Part shown: piece after piece, positions 8,913-18,251 of the stretch
Numbering within the stretch: position 1 is the stretch's first letter
Layout: each line of letters begins with the position of its first letter
Source: Nitrosospira multiformis
GTDB lineage: Bacteria > Pseudomonadota > Gammaproteobacteria > Burkholderiales > Nitrosomonadaceae
Assembly (NCBI RefSeq): GCF_003050865.1
Contig: NZ_QAOK01000005.1
Coordinates: forward strand, 62,001 to 126,000
Direction: 5' to 3'
Length of the DNA: 64,000 bases
Translations under genes and position numbers: made by a program
The notes under the pieces: generated by a model
Told to the model about the DNA's origin: nothing
Database searches by the model: none
What the model saw: the letters and a program-made list of their open reading frames with translations, nothing else

Positions 8913-11222
8913 ATGAATGTGAAAGAGGAACAAATCACTCGCCCGTGTAAGCCCGAAGTGCGCCGCTGGCTCATAGGGGGTCGGGTGCAGGGCGTAGGTT
9001 TTCGCCCGTTTGTGTACCGTCTGGCGCAACGATTTCGCTTGACTGGCCATGTACAGAATACTTCCGACCAGGTGGTAATCGAAGCAGCGGGAGAAAAAAA
9101 GCTTCTGGATGCGTTTGGTGTCGCACTGCTTGCCGAGGCACCCCCTCTTGCCCAACCGGAGATGGTGCACGTTGAGAAAATCCCCTACCTCAAAAGGGAT
9201 GGCTTTGAAATCCTGCAAAGCTCGGACAATTCGGCAGAGCGCATTCACATTCCTCCTGATTATTTCTTGTGCGATGACTGCAAGCGGGAAATGCAAACAC
9301 CGGGTGACACGCGCTATCGCTATCCCTTCATTAACTGCACCCAGTGCGGTCCCCGCTACACGCTGATCACCAAACTGCCTTACGATCGTCCCAATACTGT
9401 GATGGCAGGCTTTGAACTATGCTTGCAATGCCGCAGGGAGTATGAAGACCCCGGCGACCGGCGTTTTCATGCCGAACCGGTAGCTTGTCCTGCCTGTGGC
9501 CCGCAGCTTTGCCTGTCGGCACCCGAAGGCCGGGTTGACGGACCTGCCGCGCTGGCAGCTTCTGTTACCGCTCTGCGGCGAGGCGAGATCGTCGCAGTGA
9601 AGGGTATTGGCGGTTATCACCTGATGTGTGATGCCCGCAACGAGACAGCGATTGAGCAGTTGCGCACGAACAAGCACCGGCCACATAAACCGCTTGCGCT
9701 GATGTTCCCCTGGTGCGGTGAGGACGGACTAGCGCAGGTGCGGGATGAATTGGAAGTCGACGCACAGGGGCAAGCATTGTTGTGCGGGCCAGCGCGGCCA
9801 ATCGTGCTCTTGCGAAGGCGCAGGGATTCAATGTTGCCTCAATCTATCGCTCCGGGGATAAGGGAAATCGGCGCGATGCTCCCCTATAGTCCCTTGCATC
9901 ATTTGTTGCTGGATGAATTGGATAAACCGGTAGTGGCCACCTCTGGAAATGTGAGCGGAGAGCCAGTATTGACCGATAATGCAGAGGCGGAAACGCGGTT
10001 GGCCCGAGTGACTCGAGTTTTTCTCCATCATAATCGCCCCATTGCGCGTCCCGCGGATGATCCGGTGGCTCGCGTCATTGCAGGAAAGTCTCGCTTGGTT
10101 CGAGTGGGACGCGGAATTGCTCCGGTTGAATTTGACCTGCCTGGCCTGTTTGCGCGGCCATTGCTTGCTGTGGGCGGGCATATGAAAAATAGCATTGCCT
10201 TGGGCTGGAACGGGCGAGCCATTCTTTCTCCCCATATCGGGGACCTGGATGCTCCCCGAAGCATGGCAGTATTCGAACAGGTTATTTCAGATTTGCAGCG
10301 GTTGTATGGCGCTTCCCCTCAGGCTATCGTTTGCGATGCCCATAAAGGGTATGCCAGCAGCCGCTGGGCGGATCGGCAGAGTTTGCCACTCATCCCCGTC
10401 TGGCACCATCATGCCCATGCATCCGCTTTGGCGGCTGAACATTCACGAGAACTTACCTGGCTGACTTTCACCTGGGACGGCGTCGGCCTGGGGGAAGACA
10501 ATACCCTTTGGGGCGGCGAAGCGCTGCTTGGCCGGCCCGGTGCCTGGCATCGAGTCGCACGCCTGCGTCCGTTCCGGCTACCTGGAGGCGAGCAGGCAGG
10601 ACGGGCCCCGTGGCGTTCTGCTGCTGCGCTTTGCTGGGAAAGCGGAAGAGAGCCTCCCCTCAAGGGAACCCGCCTGGGGCTGCTAAAAAAAGCATGGGAA
10701 AAAGGACTAAATTCACGCGTCACCACCGCAGCGGGACGTCTTTTTGACGGCGCCGCCAGCCTGCTCGGGGTGCTCGGGCATGCGAGCTACGAAGGCCAGG
10801 CCGGGATGTATCTGGAAAATGTTGCAGAAGCCTGCGATTTAGAACGCGACGTGCACGCAATTGATCTGCCTCTTTTCCAAGGCGCTACCGGTTTGCTCAC
10901 TGTGGACTGGGAACCGCTCATCCCCGCACTGCTCAGTGAGGCGATTCCGGTTGCGCGAAGGGCAATGCAATTTCACTTGAGTCTCGCAAATTCCATTGCG
11001 GTCCAGGCGCAACGCATCCATTCGTCAACACCGTTTGATCGAGTGGGGCTGACCGGCGGCGTGTTCCAGAACAAAGTGCTTGCCGAGCTGGCTGTTTCGC
11101 AGCTGGCAGCCGCCGGGTTTGCGGCACATTTGCCGGAAAGAGTGCCTTGCAATGATGGGGGCATTGCGTTTGGTCAATTGGTTGAAGCGGGTGCGGGCGT
11201 CAAGGCTGGTGCGCATGGATGA
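8913..11222 (+). CDS. hypF: carbamoyltransferase HypF
   Basis: HypF makes the cyanide ligand precursor by transferring carbamoyl from carbamoyl phosphate to the C-terminal Cys of HypE. Domain order is visible: an acylphosphatase-like domain (GRVQGVGFRPFVYR, near residue 25), zinc-finger pairs (CDDC, CTQC, CLQC, CPAC), a YrdC-like domain, and a Kae1-like domain with VWHHHAHASAL. The start is uncertain. ATG at 8913 gives 769 residues, which is the usual size. A TTG at 8844 would add 23 residues. Neither has a good ribosome site. The stop overlaps the hypE start. Confidence 0.92.
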   Translation: MNVKEEQITRPCKPEVRRWLIGGRVQGVGFRPFVYRLAQRFRLTGHVQNTSDQVVIEAAGEKKLLDAFGVALLAEAPPLAQPEMVHVEKIPYLKRDGFEILQSSDNSAERIHIPPDYFLCDDCKREMQTPGDTRYRYPFINCTQCGPRYTLITKLPYDRPNTVMAGFELCLQCRREYEDPGDRRFHAEPVACPACGPQLCLSAPEGRVDGPAALAASVTALRRGEIVAVKGIGGYHLMCDARNETAIEQLRTNKHRPHKPLALMFPWCGEDGLAQVRDELEVDAQGQALLCGPARPIVLLRRRRDSMLPQSIAPGIREIGAMLPYSPLHHLLLDELDKPVVATSGNVSGEPVLTDNAEAETRLARVTRVFLHHNRPIARPADDPVARVIAGKSRLVRVGRGIAPVEFDLPGLFARPLLAVGGHMKNSIALGWNGRAILSPHIGDLDAPRSMAVFEQVISDLQRLYGASPQAIVCDAHKGYASSRWADRQSLPLIPVWHHHAHASALAAEHSRELTWLTFTWDGVGLGEDNTLWGGEALLGRPGAWHRVARLRPFRLPGGEQAGRAPWRSAAALCWESGREPPLKGTRLGLLKKAWEKGLNSRVTTAAGRLFDGAASLLGVLGHASYEGQAGMYLENVAEACDLERDVHAIDLPLFQGATGLLTVDWEPLIPALLSEAIPVARRAMQFHLSLANSIAVQAQRIHSSTPFDRVGLTGGVFQNKVLAELAVSQLAAAGFAAHLPERVPCNDGGIAFGQLVEAGAGVKAGAHG

Positions 11223-12219
11223 TAGGCACATCAGCCTGGCCCATGGCAACGGCGGCCGTTACATGCGCGAGCTGATCGAAACCGTATTCGCGAGCCACCT
11301 TTCCAACCCCTTGCTCAACGTACAGACGGATGCAGCGGCCTTACCTGCCATGGAGGGAGTGATAATGATAACCACGGACGGCTTTACAGTACAGCCGCTG
11401 GAGTTTCCTGGGGGCACGATCGGTTCCCTGGCAGTGCACGGAACAGTAAACGATCTGGCCGTATCCGGCGCCCGCCCCTGTTATCTCACACTCAACGCTT
11501 TTATTGAGGAAGGCTTCGATATGGCGCAGCTGGAACGCATTGTGGCCAGCCTCGCCAGTACGGCACGGGAGGCGAATGTTTCCGTGGTAGCGGGCGACAC
11601 CAAGGTTCTTCCTCGTGGGCAAGGGGGCGGGCTGTATCTTGCCGTCACCGGAGTGGGTGTGAGGCCAAAAAATCTGGAACTTGGCCTCAACCGGGTGCAG
11701 CCGGGAGACTCCATTCTGGTAAGCGGCCCGGTAGGCGATCATGGCATTGCCGTTATGCTGGCCCGGGAACAATTTGGCTTAAGCGGTGAGCTGCTGTCGG
11801 ACGCAGCCAGTGTGCTTCCCTTGACGCAGGCATTAGTGCCGTTGCCAGGCCTGCGTTTCATGCGCGACCCCACGCGGGGCGGGCTTGCTACCGTTCTGCA
11901 TGAAATTTGCCGCACTACGGGACTGGAAGCGCGGCTCGACCAGCTAGCGGTTCCGGTACGCGACCAGGTAGCGTCCGTGTGCGAAATGCTGGGGTACGAT
12001 CCTTTTTATCTGGCTTGCGAAGGACGGGTGGTGGCGGTGGTGGAATCTGCTCAGGCAGAAGAAGCGCTTGCCCGGTTGCAGGCGCTGCCACAGGGGCGTG
12101 AAGCTGCAATTATCGGCACCGTGAACCAGGGCCGTCCGCACGTCGTACTCGAAACCGAACTAGGTGGGGAGCGCATTCTGGATGAACTGGAGGATGACCC
12201 GCTCCCCCGAATATGCTAG
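11215..12219 (+). CDS. hypE: hydrogenase maturation protein HypE
   Basis: A 334-residue AIR-synthase-like enzyme that dehydrates the thiocarbamate on its own C-terminal Cys to thiocyanate, the source of the Fe-bound cyanides. The protein ends in PRIC, the required C-terminal motif with Cys as the last residue. AHGNGGR lies near the N terminus and DPTRGGLA is the ATP-site signature. The ATG at 11215 overlaps the last eight bases of hypF. The frame is open further upstream inside hypF, but that part is not HypE-like. hoxF begins seven bases after the stop. Confidence 0.94.
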   Translation: MDDRHISLAHGNGGRYMRELIETVFASHLSNPLLNVQTDAAALPAMEGVIMITTDGFTVQPLEFPGGTIGSLAVHGTVNDLAVSGARPCYLTLNAFIEEGFDMAQLERIVASLASTAREANVSVVAGDTKVLPRGQGGGLYLAVTGVGVRPKNLELGLNRVQPGDSILVSGPVGDHGIAVMLAREQFGLSGELLSDAASVLPLTQALVPLPGLRFMRDPTRGGLATVLHEICRTTGLEARLDQLAVPVRDQVASVCEMLGYDPFYLACEGRVVAVVESAQAEEALARLQALPQGREAAIIGTVNQGRPHVVLETELGGERILDELEDDPLPRIC

Positions 12220-12225
12220 AAATGA

Positions 12226-14022
12226 ATGATGCAGCCCCCTGATCTTCCCGATATCGAGCAGCGGCTCGCAATCATATGCGAACGGCACGACTGCGAGCCC
12301 CATCGCCTGCTTCAGATCCTGATCGAGGTGCAGGAGATGTACGCCTTTATTCCTCCAGAAGCCATCACCACTATTGGCAAGCATCTCAATCTCCCCCGAG
12401 TGAGCGTGGAAGGCGCAGCAGGTTTCTACTCCTTTCTTTCGCTCGAACCCGCAGGCCAATACCGCGTGCTGTTTTCCGATAACGTGACCGACCGGATGCT
12501 GGGTAACGAGGAACTAATGCGCCATTTCTGCAACAGGCTGTGGCTTGAGCCTGGCAAAGTGTCGGAAGATGAACTGGTCAGCACCGATCTCACTTCCTGT
12601 ACCGGAATGTGTGATCAGGGGCCGGCCGCGCTGATCAATGGATGGCCTGTTACCCGCTTAAACAGAGAGCGCATCGATCTCATCGCCGATTTGATCCTCA
12701 GCAAGTCCCCCGTTTCGGACTGGCCGCCTACTTTGTTTGAGGTTAATGACAATATCCGCAGGACCGCTAGGCTCCTGGGCGAACCGTTCGAACCTGGCTC
12801 TGCGATCAGGGCAGCACTCATGCGTGGCGCCGATGCGACCCTGGGTGAACTCAAATTGTCCAGATTGAGAGGGCGCGGTGGAGCGGGATACGTAACGGCG
12901 GACAAGTGGACCGCCTGCCGGAATTCTCAGGGGGCAGCGCGTTATATCGTTTGCAATGCAGATGAGGGTGAGCCGGGAACTTTCAAGGATCGCATATTGC
13001 TGAACCGTTACGCGGATATGGTGTTTGAAGGCATGACCGTAGGTGCGCGGCTGCTAGGTTCTGCAAAGGGGTTTTTATATCTGCGCGGAGAATACCGGTA
13101 TCTGCTAAAAAAACTCGAGGAAGTACTCGTTCAGCGATGCGAGGCTGGCCTGTTGGGCAGCAACATCCTGGGCGAGCCCGGATTCGACTTCGATATCGAG
13201 ATCCATTTGGGCGCTGGTGCATATATATGTGGAGAAGAATCCGCATTGATCGAATCGCTTGAAGGCAGGCGGGGCAGGCCGCGCAACCGTCCGCCCTACC
13301 CCGCACAGCATGGCTATCTCGATCAGCCCACAGTCGTGAACAACGTGGAAACGTTTGCCTGTGCAGCCATGATTGCGGCGTGTGGGGGAAAATGGTTTAG
13401 GGAGACGGGCACGCGAGACTCTAGCGGCAGCAAGGTTCTCAGCATCGCAGGCGACTGCACTTTGCCCGGCATTTACGAATATCCGTTCGGTGTATCGGTG
13501 CAAAAAATACTGGAAGACTGTGGCGCGCAGGAACCCTATGCTGTTCAAGTCGGCGGTCCGTCCGGCATTCTTGTTTCCTGGCAGGAATTCGAGCGTACCA
13601 TTTCGTTTGAAGACTTGCCCACTGCGGGCGCCTTCACCATATTCAGGCGAGGGCGCGACATATTGGAAGCCGTGCGCAATTACGCCCACTTCTTCGCGCA
13701 CGAAAGCTGCGGTTTCTGCACGCCCTGCCGAGTGGGAACGCAATTACAGAAAAAGATCGTGGACAAGATCGCAAACGGTCATGGCACAGCCTCAGATCTC
13801 GAAGAGCTGAAGCAGCTGGGACACCTTATGAGAACCATGAGCCACTGCGGACTGGGACATACGGCTCCGAATCCGGTGCTGGATATGCTCCAGAAATTTC
13901 CCGGTGCTTACGAGCAAAAGCTCACGAGCCTGTCGTTCGAGCCGGCTTTCGATCTGGATGCTGCACTGGCCACAGCGCGCAGGATCACTGGAAGGGACGA
14001 TCCGTGGGCCCATCTGCCATGA
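12226..14022 (+). CDS. hoxF: NAD-reducing hydrogenase diaphorase subunit HoxF (NuoE-NuoF fusion)
   Basis: The 598-residue flavoprotein subunit passes electrons between FMN, NAD and the HoxU clusters. Residues 1-170 are NuoE-like and the rest is NuoF-like, as in the Ralstonia soluble hydrogenase. The NAD/FMN motifs GRGGAGY, CNADEGEPGTFKDR and GAGAYICGEESALIES are intact. So are the C-terminal [4Fe-4S] cysteines (CGFCTPC and SHCGLG). In the NuoE part the first cluster Cys pair is replaced by Ser84 and Asp89, while Cys125 and Cys129 remain. The N-terminal [2Fe-2S] cluster is therefore probably absent. The gene lies directly downstream of hypE and overlaps hoxU (ATGA). Confidence 0.92.
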   Translation: MMQPPDLPDIEQRLAIICERHDCEPHRLLQILIEVQEMYAFIPPEAITTIGKHLNLPRVSVEGAAGFYSFLSLEPAGQYRVLFSDNVTDRMLGNEELMRHFCNRLWLEPGKVSEDELVSTDLTSCTGMCDQGPAALINGWPVTRLNRERIDLIADLILSKSPVSDWPPTLFEVNDNIRRTARLLGEPFEPGSAIRAALMRGADATLGELKLSRLRGRGGAGYVTADKWTACRNSQGAARYIVCNADEGEPGTFKDRILLNRYADMVFEGMTVGARLLGSAKGFLYLRGEYRYLLKKLEEVLVQRCEAGLLGSNILGEPGFDFDIEIHLGAGAYICGEESALIESLEGRRGRPRNRPPYPAQHGYLDQPTVVNNVETFACAAMIAACGGKWFRETGTRDSSGSKVLSIAGDCTLPGIYEYPFGVSVQKILEDCGAQEPYAVQVGGPSGILVSWQEFERTISFEDLPTAGAFTIFRRGRDILEAVRNYAHFFAHESCGFCTPCRVGTQLQKKIVDKIANGHGTASDLEELKQLGHLMRTMSHCGLGHTAPNPVLDMLQKFPGAYEQKLTSLSFEPAFDLDAALATARRITGRDDPWAHLP

Positions 14023-14756
14023 GTGGAACCATTACGATCGACGGAAAAACGGTGCCATTCACCGGCGGCCAGACCATTATGGATGCCGCGCTGGAGGCTG
14101 GGGTTTACATCCCTCACCTTTGCCACAATCCCGAGTTCAAGCCGCACGGCAGCTGCAAGTTGTGTGTAGTGGAGGCCAATGGACGTAATGTGACTTCCTG
14201 CACCATGCCGGCTTCCCCCGATATGGTGGTGATCAACGACACGCCGGAGTTGAATGAGGATCGCAAGGCCTTGGTGCAAATGCTGTTCGTCGAAGGCAAT
14301 CATATCTGTCCGGCCTGCGAGGCGACGGGAAATTGCCAGTTGCAGGCGGCAGGCTACTACCTGCACATGCAAAGTCCGCGCTTCATGCATTTCTATCCGC
14401 CGCGCAGGGTGGATGCTTCGCACCCCGATATTTTTCTCGATCTCAATCGCTGCATTCTGTGTGAGCTTTGCGTTCGTGCCAGCCGCGATATCGATAAAAA
14501 GAACGTGTTCGGCATTTCAGGCCGAGGTATAGATTCTCATCTGGTAGTCAATTCGGAGAGCGGCAAGCTGGGCGACACGAACATGACAGTCACCGACAAG
14601 GCTGCCCATGTCTGCCCTACAGGGGCGATTCTGATCAAACGCAAGGGCTACACCATGCCTATCGGCAAGCGCACATTCGATCAGAAGACGCTGCGCGAAT
14701 TCCATCTGGAGCAGCAGAAACGAGTCGAGCCGAAGGACGGACCGGATGGCGGATGA
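14019..14756 (+). CDS. hoxU: NAD-reducing hydrogenase diaphorase subunit HoxU
   Basis: A 245-residue iron-sulfur subunit related to the NuoG N terminus that wires HoxF to the hydrogenase module. Cysteines of the plant-type [2Fe-2S] cluster appear in HLCHNPEF, CKLC and SCTMP. Next come the His/Cys cluster region CPACEATGNC and a ferredoxin-like set (CILCELC and HVCPTGA). The ATG at 14019 overlaps the hoxF stop. Its own end overlaps hoxY by 11 bases, which implies coupled translation and equal stoichiometry. Confidence 0.93.
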   Translation: MSGTITIDGKTVPFTGGQTIMDAALEAGVYIPHLCHNPEFKPHGSCKLCVVEANGRNVTSCTMPASPDMVVINDTPELNEDRKALVQMLFVEGNHICPACEATGNCQLQAAGYYLHMQSPRFMHFYPPRRVDASHPDIFLDLNRCILCELCVRASRDIDKKNVFGISGRGIDSHLVVNSESGKLGDTNMTVTDKAAHVCPTGAILIKRKGYTMPIGKRTFDQKTLREFHLEQQKRVEPKDGPDGG

Positions 14757-15294
14757 AAAACGCAAGATTCGCATCGCAACCTGTTCCCTAGCGGGATGCT
14801 TCGGATGCCATACCTCCATGCTCGATATCGACGAGAGGCTGTTTGATCTTCTGAAGATGGTCGAATTCGACCGTACTCCCTTCACGGATATCAAGCATTG
14901 CGGCCCGTGCGATATAGGCATTGTCGAAGGCGGTGTCAGCAATGCGGAGAATGCCCGCGTGCTTAGGGAATTCCGTGAGAATTGCAAGGTGCTGGTTGCA
15001 ATCGGCCCTTGTGCGATTACCGGTAATGTCCCTGCCCTGCGCAACAATATCGACTTGTGGGACTGCTTTCAAGAGGTGTACCTGTATGACCCGGGAACAG
15101 AAGGCAAGCAGATACCCAACGATTCGGAGTTGCCGCTTCCCTTCGATAAGGTGTACCCCATCTACGAGGTTGTCAAAGTGGATTATTTTCTGCATGGCTG
15201 CCCTCCCCCGGCGGAAGCGATCTGGAAATTTCTCACTGACCTGATCCAGGGAAAGGAGCCGGAAATCGACTATGAATTGCTGCGGTACGATTAA
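14746..15294 (+). CDS. hoxY: NAD-reducing hydrogenase small subunit HoxY
   Basis: A 182-residue small subunit of a group 3d [NiFe] hydrogenase, holding the proximal [4Fe-4S] cluster. It has no Tat signal and lacks the extended C-terminal cluster domain of membrane-bound enzymes, as expected for a cytosolic one. Cluster cysteines are seen in GCFGCHTS, IGPCAITG and HGCPPP. It overlaps the end of hoxU and lies 44 bases before hoxH, its catalytic partner. Confidence 0.94.
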   Translation: MADEKRKIRIATCSLAGCFGCHTSMLDIDERLFDLLKMVEFDRTPFTDIKHCGPCDIGIVEGGVSNAENARVLREFRENCKVLVAIGPCAITGNVPALRNNIDLWDCFQEVYLYDPGTEGKQIPNDSELPLPFDKVYPIYEVVKVDYFLHGCPPPAEAIWKFLTDLIQGKEPEIDYELLRYD

Positions 15295-15338
15295 CTGCCC
15301 ATTTCTCGCATGGGCAACTGTGGGTTCAGGAGTGCGAA

Positions 15339-16820
15339 ATGCCGCGTGAACTGGAAACTGCCGTCCATCCGGAAAAGCTGAAACGGGTGGTAATCGAGCC
15401 GGTCACCCGCGTGGAAGGTCATGGCAAAGTGACCATCCTCCTGGATGAGGATAACCGGGTGCACCAGGCGCGGTTTCATATCGTCGAATTCCGCGGCTTC
15501 GAGAAATTCATCCAGGGACGTCCCTATACCGAAGTGCCGGTACTGGTACAACGCCTCTGCGGCATTTGCCCGGTAAGCCACAATCTTGCCGCTTCCAAGG
15601 CGATGGATGTGATCGTGGGCGCAACGCCTCCCCCGGCTGCCGACAAGTTGCGCCGCCTCATGCACATGGGTCAGATGCTGCAATCGCACGCGCTGCATTT
15701 TTTCCATCTTTCCTCTCCCGACCTGCTCTTCGGTTTCGATGCGGAGGTGGGGAAGCGCAACATCGCGGGTCTTGCCATGGAATTCCCCGATATTGCCAGG
15801 CAGGGGGTCGGATTGCGCAAGTTCGGCCAGGAAGTCATCCGCATGACGAGCGGCAAGCGGGTGCATGGTACCGGTGTGATTCCGGGGGGCATGAGCAAAA
15901 ATTTGTCTTGCGAAGATCGGGATTGGCTGCTCGCCGAAATAGACCAGGTGGTGCGCTGGAGCCAGGAGGCAGTGAATCTGATCAAGCGCCTCTACGGCGA
16001 TCACAAGGATTTTTACAACGACTTTGGCTATTACCGTTCGAGTTTCATGAGTCTGGTGCGTGAAGACGGCGCCATGGACCTGTACCACGGGGGCTTGCGG
16101 GCTATAGATGACAAGGGCCAGACGATTTTCGACCATGTGGACTACAGCCACTACGGGGATTACATCCACGAGGAGGTGAAATCATGGTCCTACATGAAAT
16201 TTCCGTTCATACGTTCCCAAGGCAGGGAGGAAGGCTGGTATCGGGTGGGGCCGCTGGCGCGCGTCAACAACTGCGATTTTATCCCCACCCCACTCGCCGA
16301 GGCCGAGCGCAAAATTTTCAAGGAATATGACGAAGGACGTGCGACCCATGCCACACTCTCCTTTCACTGGGCGCGCATGATCGAAATGCTCCACTCCGCG
16401 GAGGCGATACGGGAGCTGTTGCACGATGACGATTTGCTGAGCAACGACCTGGTGAATACCGGGGAGCGGCAGTTGCGCGGCGTGGGCGTAATCGAAGCGC
16501 CCCGCGGCACCCTGATCCACCACTATCGCATCAACGAAGACGAGCAAATCGTGCGCGCCAACCTGATTGTAGCCACCACGCATAATAACCAGGCTATGAA
16601 CGAAGCCATACGACAGGTGGCGCTGCAATATCTCGACGGGCAGCAATTGACCGAAGGGTTGCTCAATTATATCGAAGTAGCGATTCGCGCGTTCGACCCC
16701 TGTCTTTCCTGCGCGACCCATGCTCTTGGAAAGATGCCGCTGGAAGTGGAACTGATCAATGCGGAGGGCGCGAGGGTACAGCACCTGATCAAGGATTCCG
16801 ACGGGAAGCATCACGCTTAA
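15339..16820 (+). CDS. hoxH: NAD-reducing hydrogenase large subunit HoxH
   Basis: The 493-residue catalytic subunit holds the NiFe(CN)2CO site and cleaves H2 for NAD reduction with HoxFUY. The N-terminal nickel motif is RLCGICPVSH near residue 72. The C-terminal motif is DPCLSCATH, ending at His461. Residues after His461, 32 in all, are the extension removed by a HoxW-type protease after nickel insertion. CAGGAG lies nine bases before the ATG. No nickel permease, HoxI or hydrogen-sensing regulator is found nearby. Confidence 0.95.
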   Translation: MPRELETAVHPEKLKRVVIEPVTRVEGHGKVTILLDEDNRVHQARFHIVEFRGFEKFIQGRPYTEVPVLVQRLCGICPVSHNLAASKAMDVIVGATPPPAADKLRRLMHMGQMLQSHALHFFHLSSPDLLFGFDAEVGKRNIAGLAMEFPDIARQGVGLRKFGQEVIRMTSGKRVHGTGVIPGGMSKNLSCEDRDWLLAEIDQVVRWSQEAVNLIKRLYGDHKDFYNDFGYYRSSFMSLVREDGAMDLYHGGLRAIDDKGQTIFDHVDYSHYGDYIHEEVKSWSYMKFPFIRSQGREEGWYRVGPLARVNNCDFIPTPLAEAERKIFKEYDEGRATHATLSFHWARMIEMLHSAEAIRELLHDDDLLSNDLVNTGERQLRGVGVIEAPRGTLIHHYRINEDEQIVRANLIVATTHNNQAMNEAIRQVALQYLDGQQLTEGLLNYIEVAIRAFDPCLSCATHALGKMPLEVELINAEGARVQHLIKDSDGKHHA

Positions 16821-17019
16821 CTACCTATTATCAACTCGGCACAATGTCTGCGATGCTCGATAATCTCAACTGCTGTTTTTGAAATTAGCACAACCCGTAG
16901 CTGGAAATATCATCAACCCCTCGGCTCAGAAGAGAGAGAACCAGCAAGGGAGAGATTTGCGAAAAACACTGGACCGTTCATAAACACACTTTTAACAAAT
17001 ACAGACAAGGAGCGGTGAA

Positions 17020-17742
17020 ATGAAAATTACGTCGTTTACAGGTGTCCTTACGTACGCCTTCCTATTCTTGTTTTCGGGATTTGCACAAGCTGTTTCGGTT
17101 TCTATCCCGGGAACTGCCAACCCTTACCTGGCAGGAATGCCAGATGGATCAACCGCACCACCTGACCAGGCTCCTTATCAATCCCCGGTAGAGGTCCCCG
17201 GGTTGAACCTTGCAGCCGGCGGAATACTGACATTCACAGGGGCTACCGGTGGAGTCAGCAATACTCCTACTTGCGATGGAACAAATTGCAGTTCCATCGA
17301 TGGTAACGTATACAACGGTGTCCTGTTCTATGACCACGGGGAGGATGCCCAGAATGGGATATCGGATATCAAGTCTCCAATCAATTCCCTGGTTGGCGTA
17401 TTTTTGACGGACAGCAGACCTGACTTGACCCCAGCGCCTTCCAAACTTGACTTTGAGGCAACTGGCCTGAATTTTACCGCCTTGTCGCCGGAGCCCAAGC
17501 AGGTGTTCTTTATTGGCGATGGAATGACGTCCGGAGGCACCATACAGCAATTTTCCATTCCATCCTCTGCAACTCGCCTTTTCCTGGGGACGATGGATGG
17601 TGGCGAATGGTTGAACAATAGCGGTGCCATCATGGTCAATGTAGCCCAAGTGGTGCCCGAGCCTGAGGTTTACACTATGCTTCTTGCCGGACTCATACTT
17701 TTGGGGTGCGGGGCGAAGAGGCGGACACGGCGCGAAGCTTAA
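17020..17742 (+). CDS. PEP-CTERM sorting-domain protein
   Basis: A 240-residue secreted protein. It has an N-terminal signal peptide (about residues 1-24, ending FAQA) and a C-terminal PEP-CTERM tail: VPEPEVY, a hydrophobic helix, then a basic end (KRRTRR). This tail type is processed by exosortase at the inner membrane in Gram-negative bacteria that make an exopolysaccharide. The middle part is rich in Gly, Thr, Ser and Asp, with no motif I recognise. AAGGAG precedes the ATG. It sits between hoxH and hoxW, an unexpected place for an exported protein, and its last 37 bases overlap the only plausible hoxW start. Confidence 0.85.
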   Translation: MKITSFTGVLTYAFLFLFSGFAQAVSVSIPGTANPYLAGMPDGSTAPPDQAPYQSPVEVPGLNLAAGGILTFTGATGGVSNTPTCDGTNCSSIDGNVYNGVLFYDHGEDAQNGISDIKSPINSLVGVFLTDSRPDLTPAPSKLDFEATGLNFTALSPEPKQVFFIGDGMTSGGTIQQFSIPSSATRLFLGTMDGGEWLNNSGAIMVNVAQVVPEPEVYTMLLAGLILLGCGAKRRTRREA

Positions 17743-18251
17743 AGATCTCAGGCATTTCAGATTTAACACCTCCTCTACTGGTCTTCGGATATGGCAACCC
17801 CAGCCGGGGGGATGATGCGCTCGGGCCCCTGCTGATAGAGCGCCTGGAAGCACTTGGCTTGCCCAATGTAGAGCTGCTCACCGATTTTCAGCTCCAGATC
17901 GAGCATGCACTGGACCTGCAAAGCCGCGACAGGGTGCTGTTCGTAGATGCCAGCGTCTCCTGTGTGCGGCCTTACGCCTTTTCACGACTTAATGCGCGCA
18001 AAGATGCCAGTTTTACAAGCCATATCATGAGTCCCATGGCGCTCTTGCATGCTTACCAAAACCTGTATGGAATCCCTCCCCCTGCTTATCTGCTCCAAGT
18101 TCGGGGTGAGCGCTTCGAATTGGGCGAGCCGCTTAGTCCGGAAGCTACAGTCAATCTGGACGCTTCCTTCGATCTGGTAAAAGGGTTATGTTCCGACCTT
18201 GACTTAATCGCGTGGGAGAAATGGGTGAACCATGAGCAAACACTACCTTAG
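17706..18251 (+). CDS. hoxW: hydrogenase maturation endopeptidase HoxW
   Basis: A 181-residue M52 family protease that trims the HoxH C terminus after nickel insertion. Visible family features are LVFGYGNPSRGDDALG near residue 25, VLFVDASV (second metal ligand Asp) and SHIMSP (His ligand). The start is uncertain. The GTG at 17706 lies inside the preceding gene and has no clear ribosome site, yet no ATG, GTG or TTG occurs between it and the conserved N-terminal motif. Position downstream of hoxH supports the role. Its end overlaps the next gene by 20 bases. Confidence 0.82.
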   Translation: MRGEEADTARSLKISGISDLTPPLLVFGYGNPSRGDDALGPLLIERLEALGLPNVELLTDFQLQIEHALDLQSRDRVLFVDASVSCVRPYAFSRLNARKDASFTSHIMSPMALLHAYQNLYGIPPPAYLLQVRGERFELGEPLSPEATVNLDASFDLVKGLCSDLDLIAWEKWVNHEQTLP

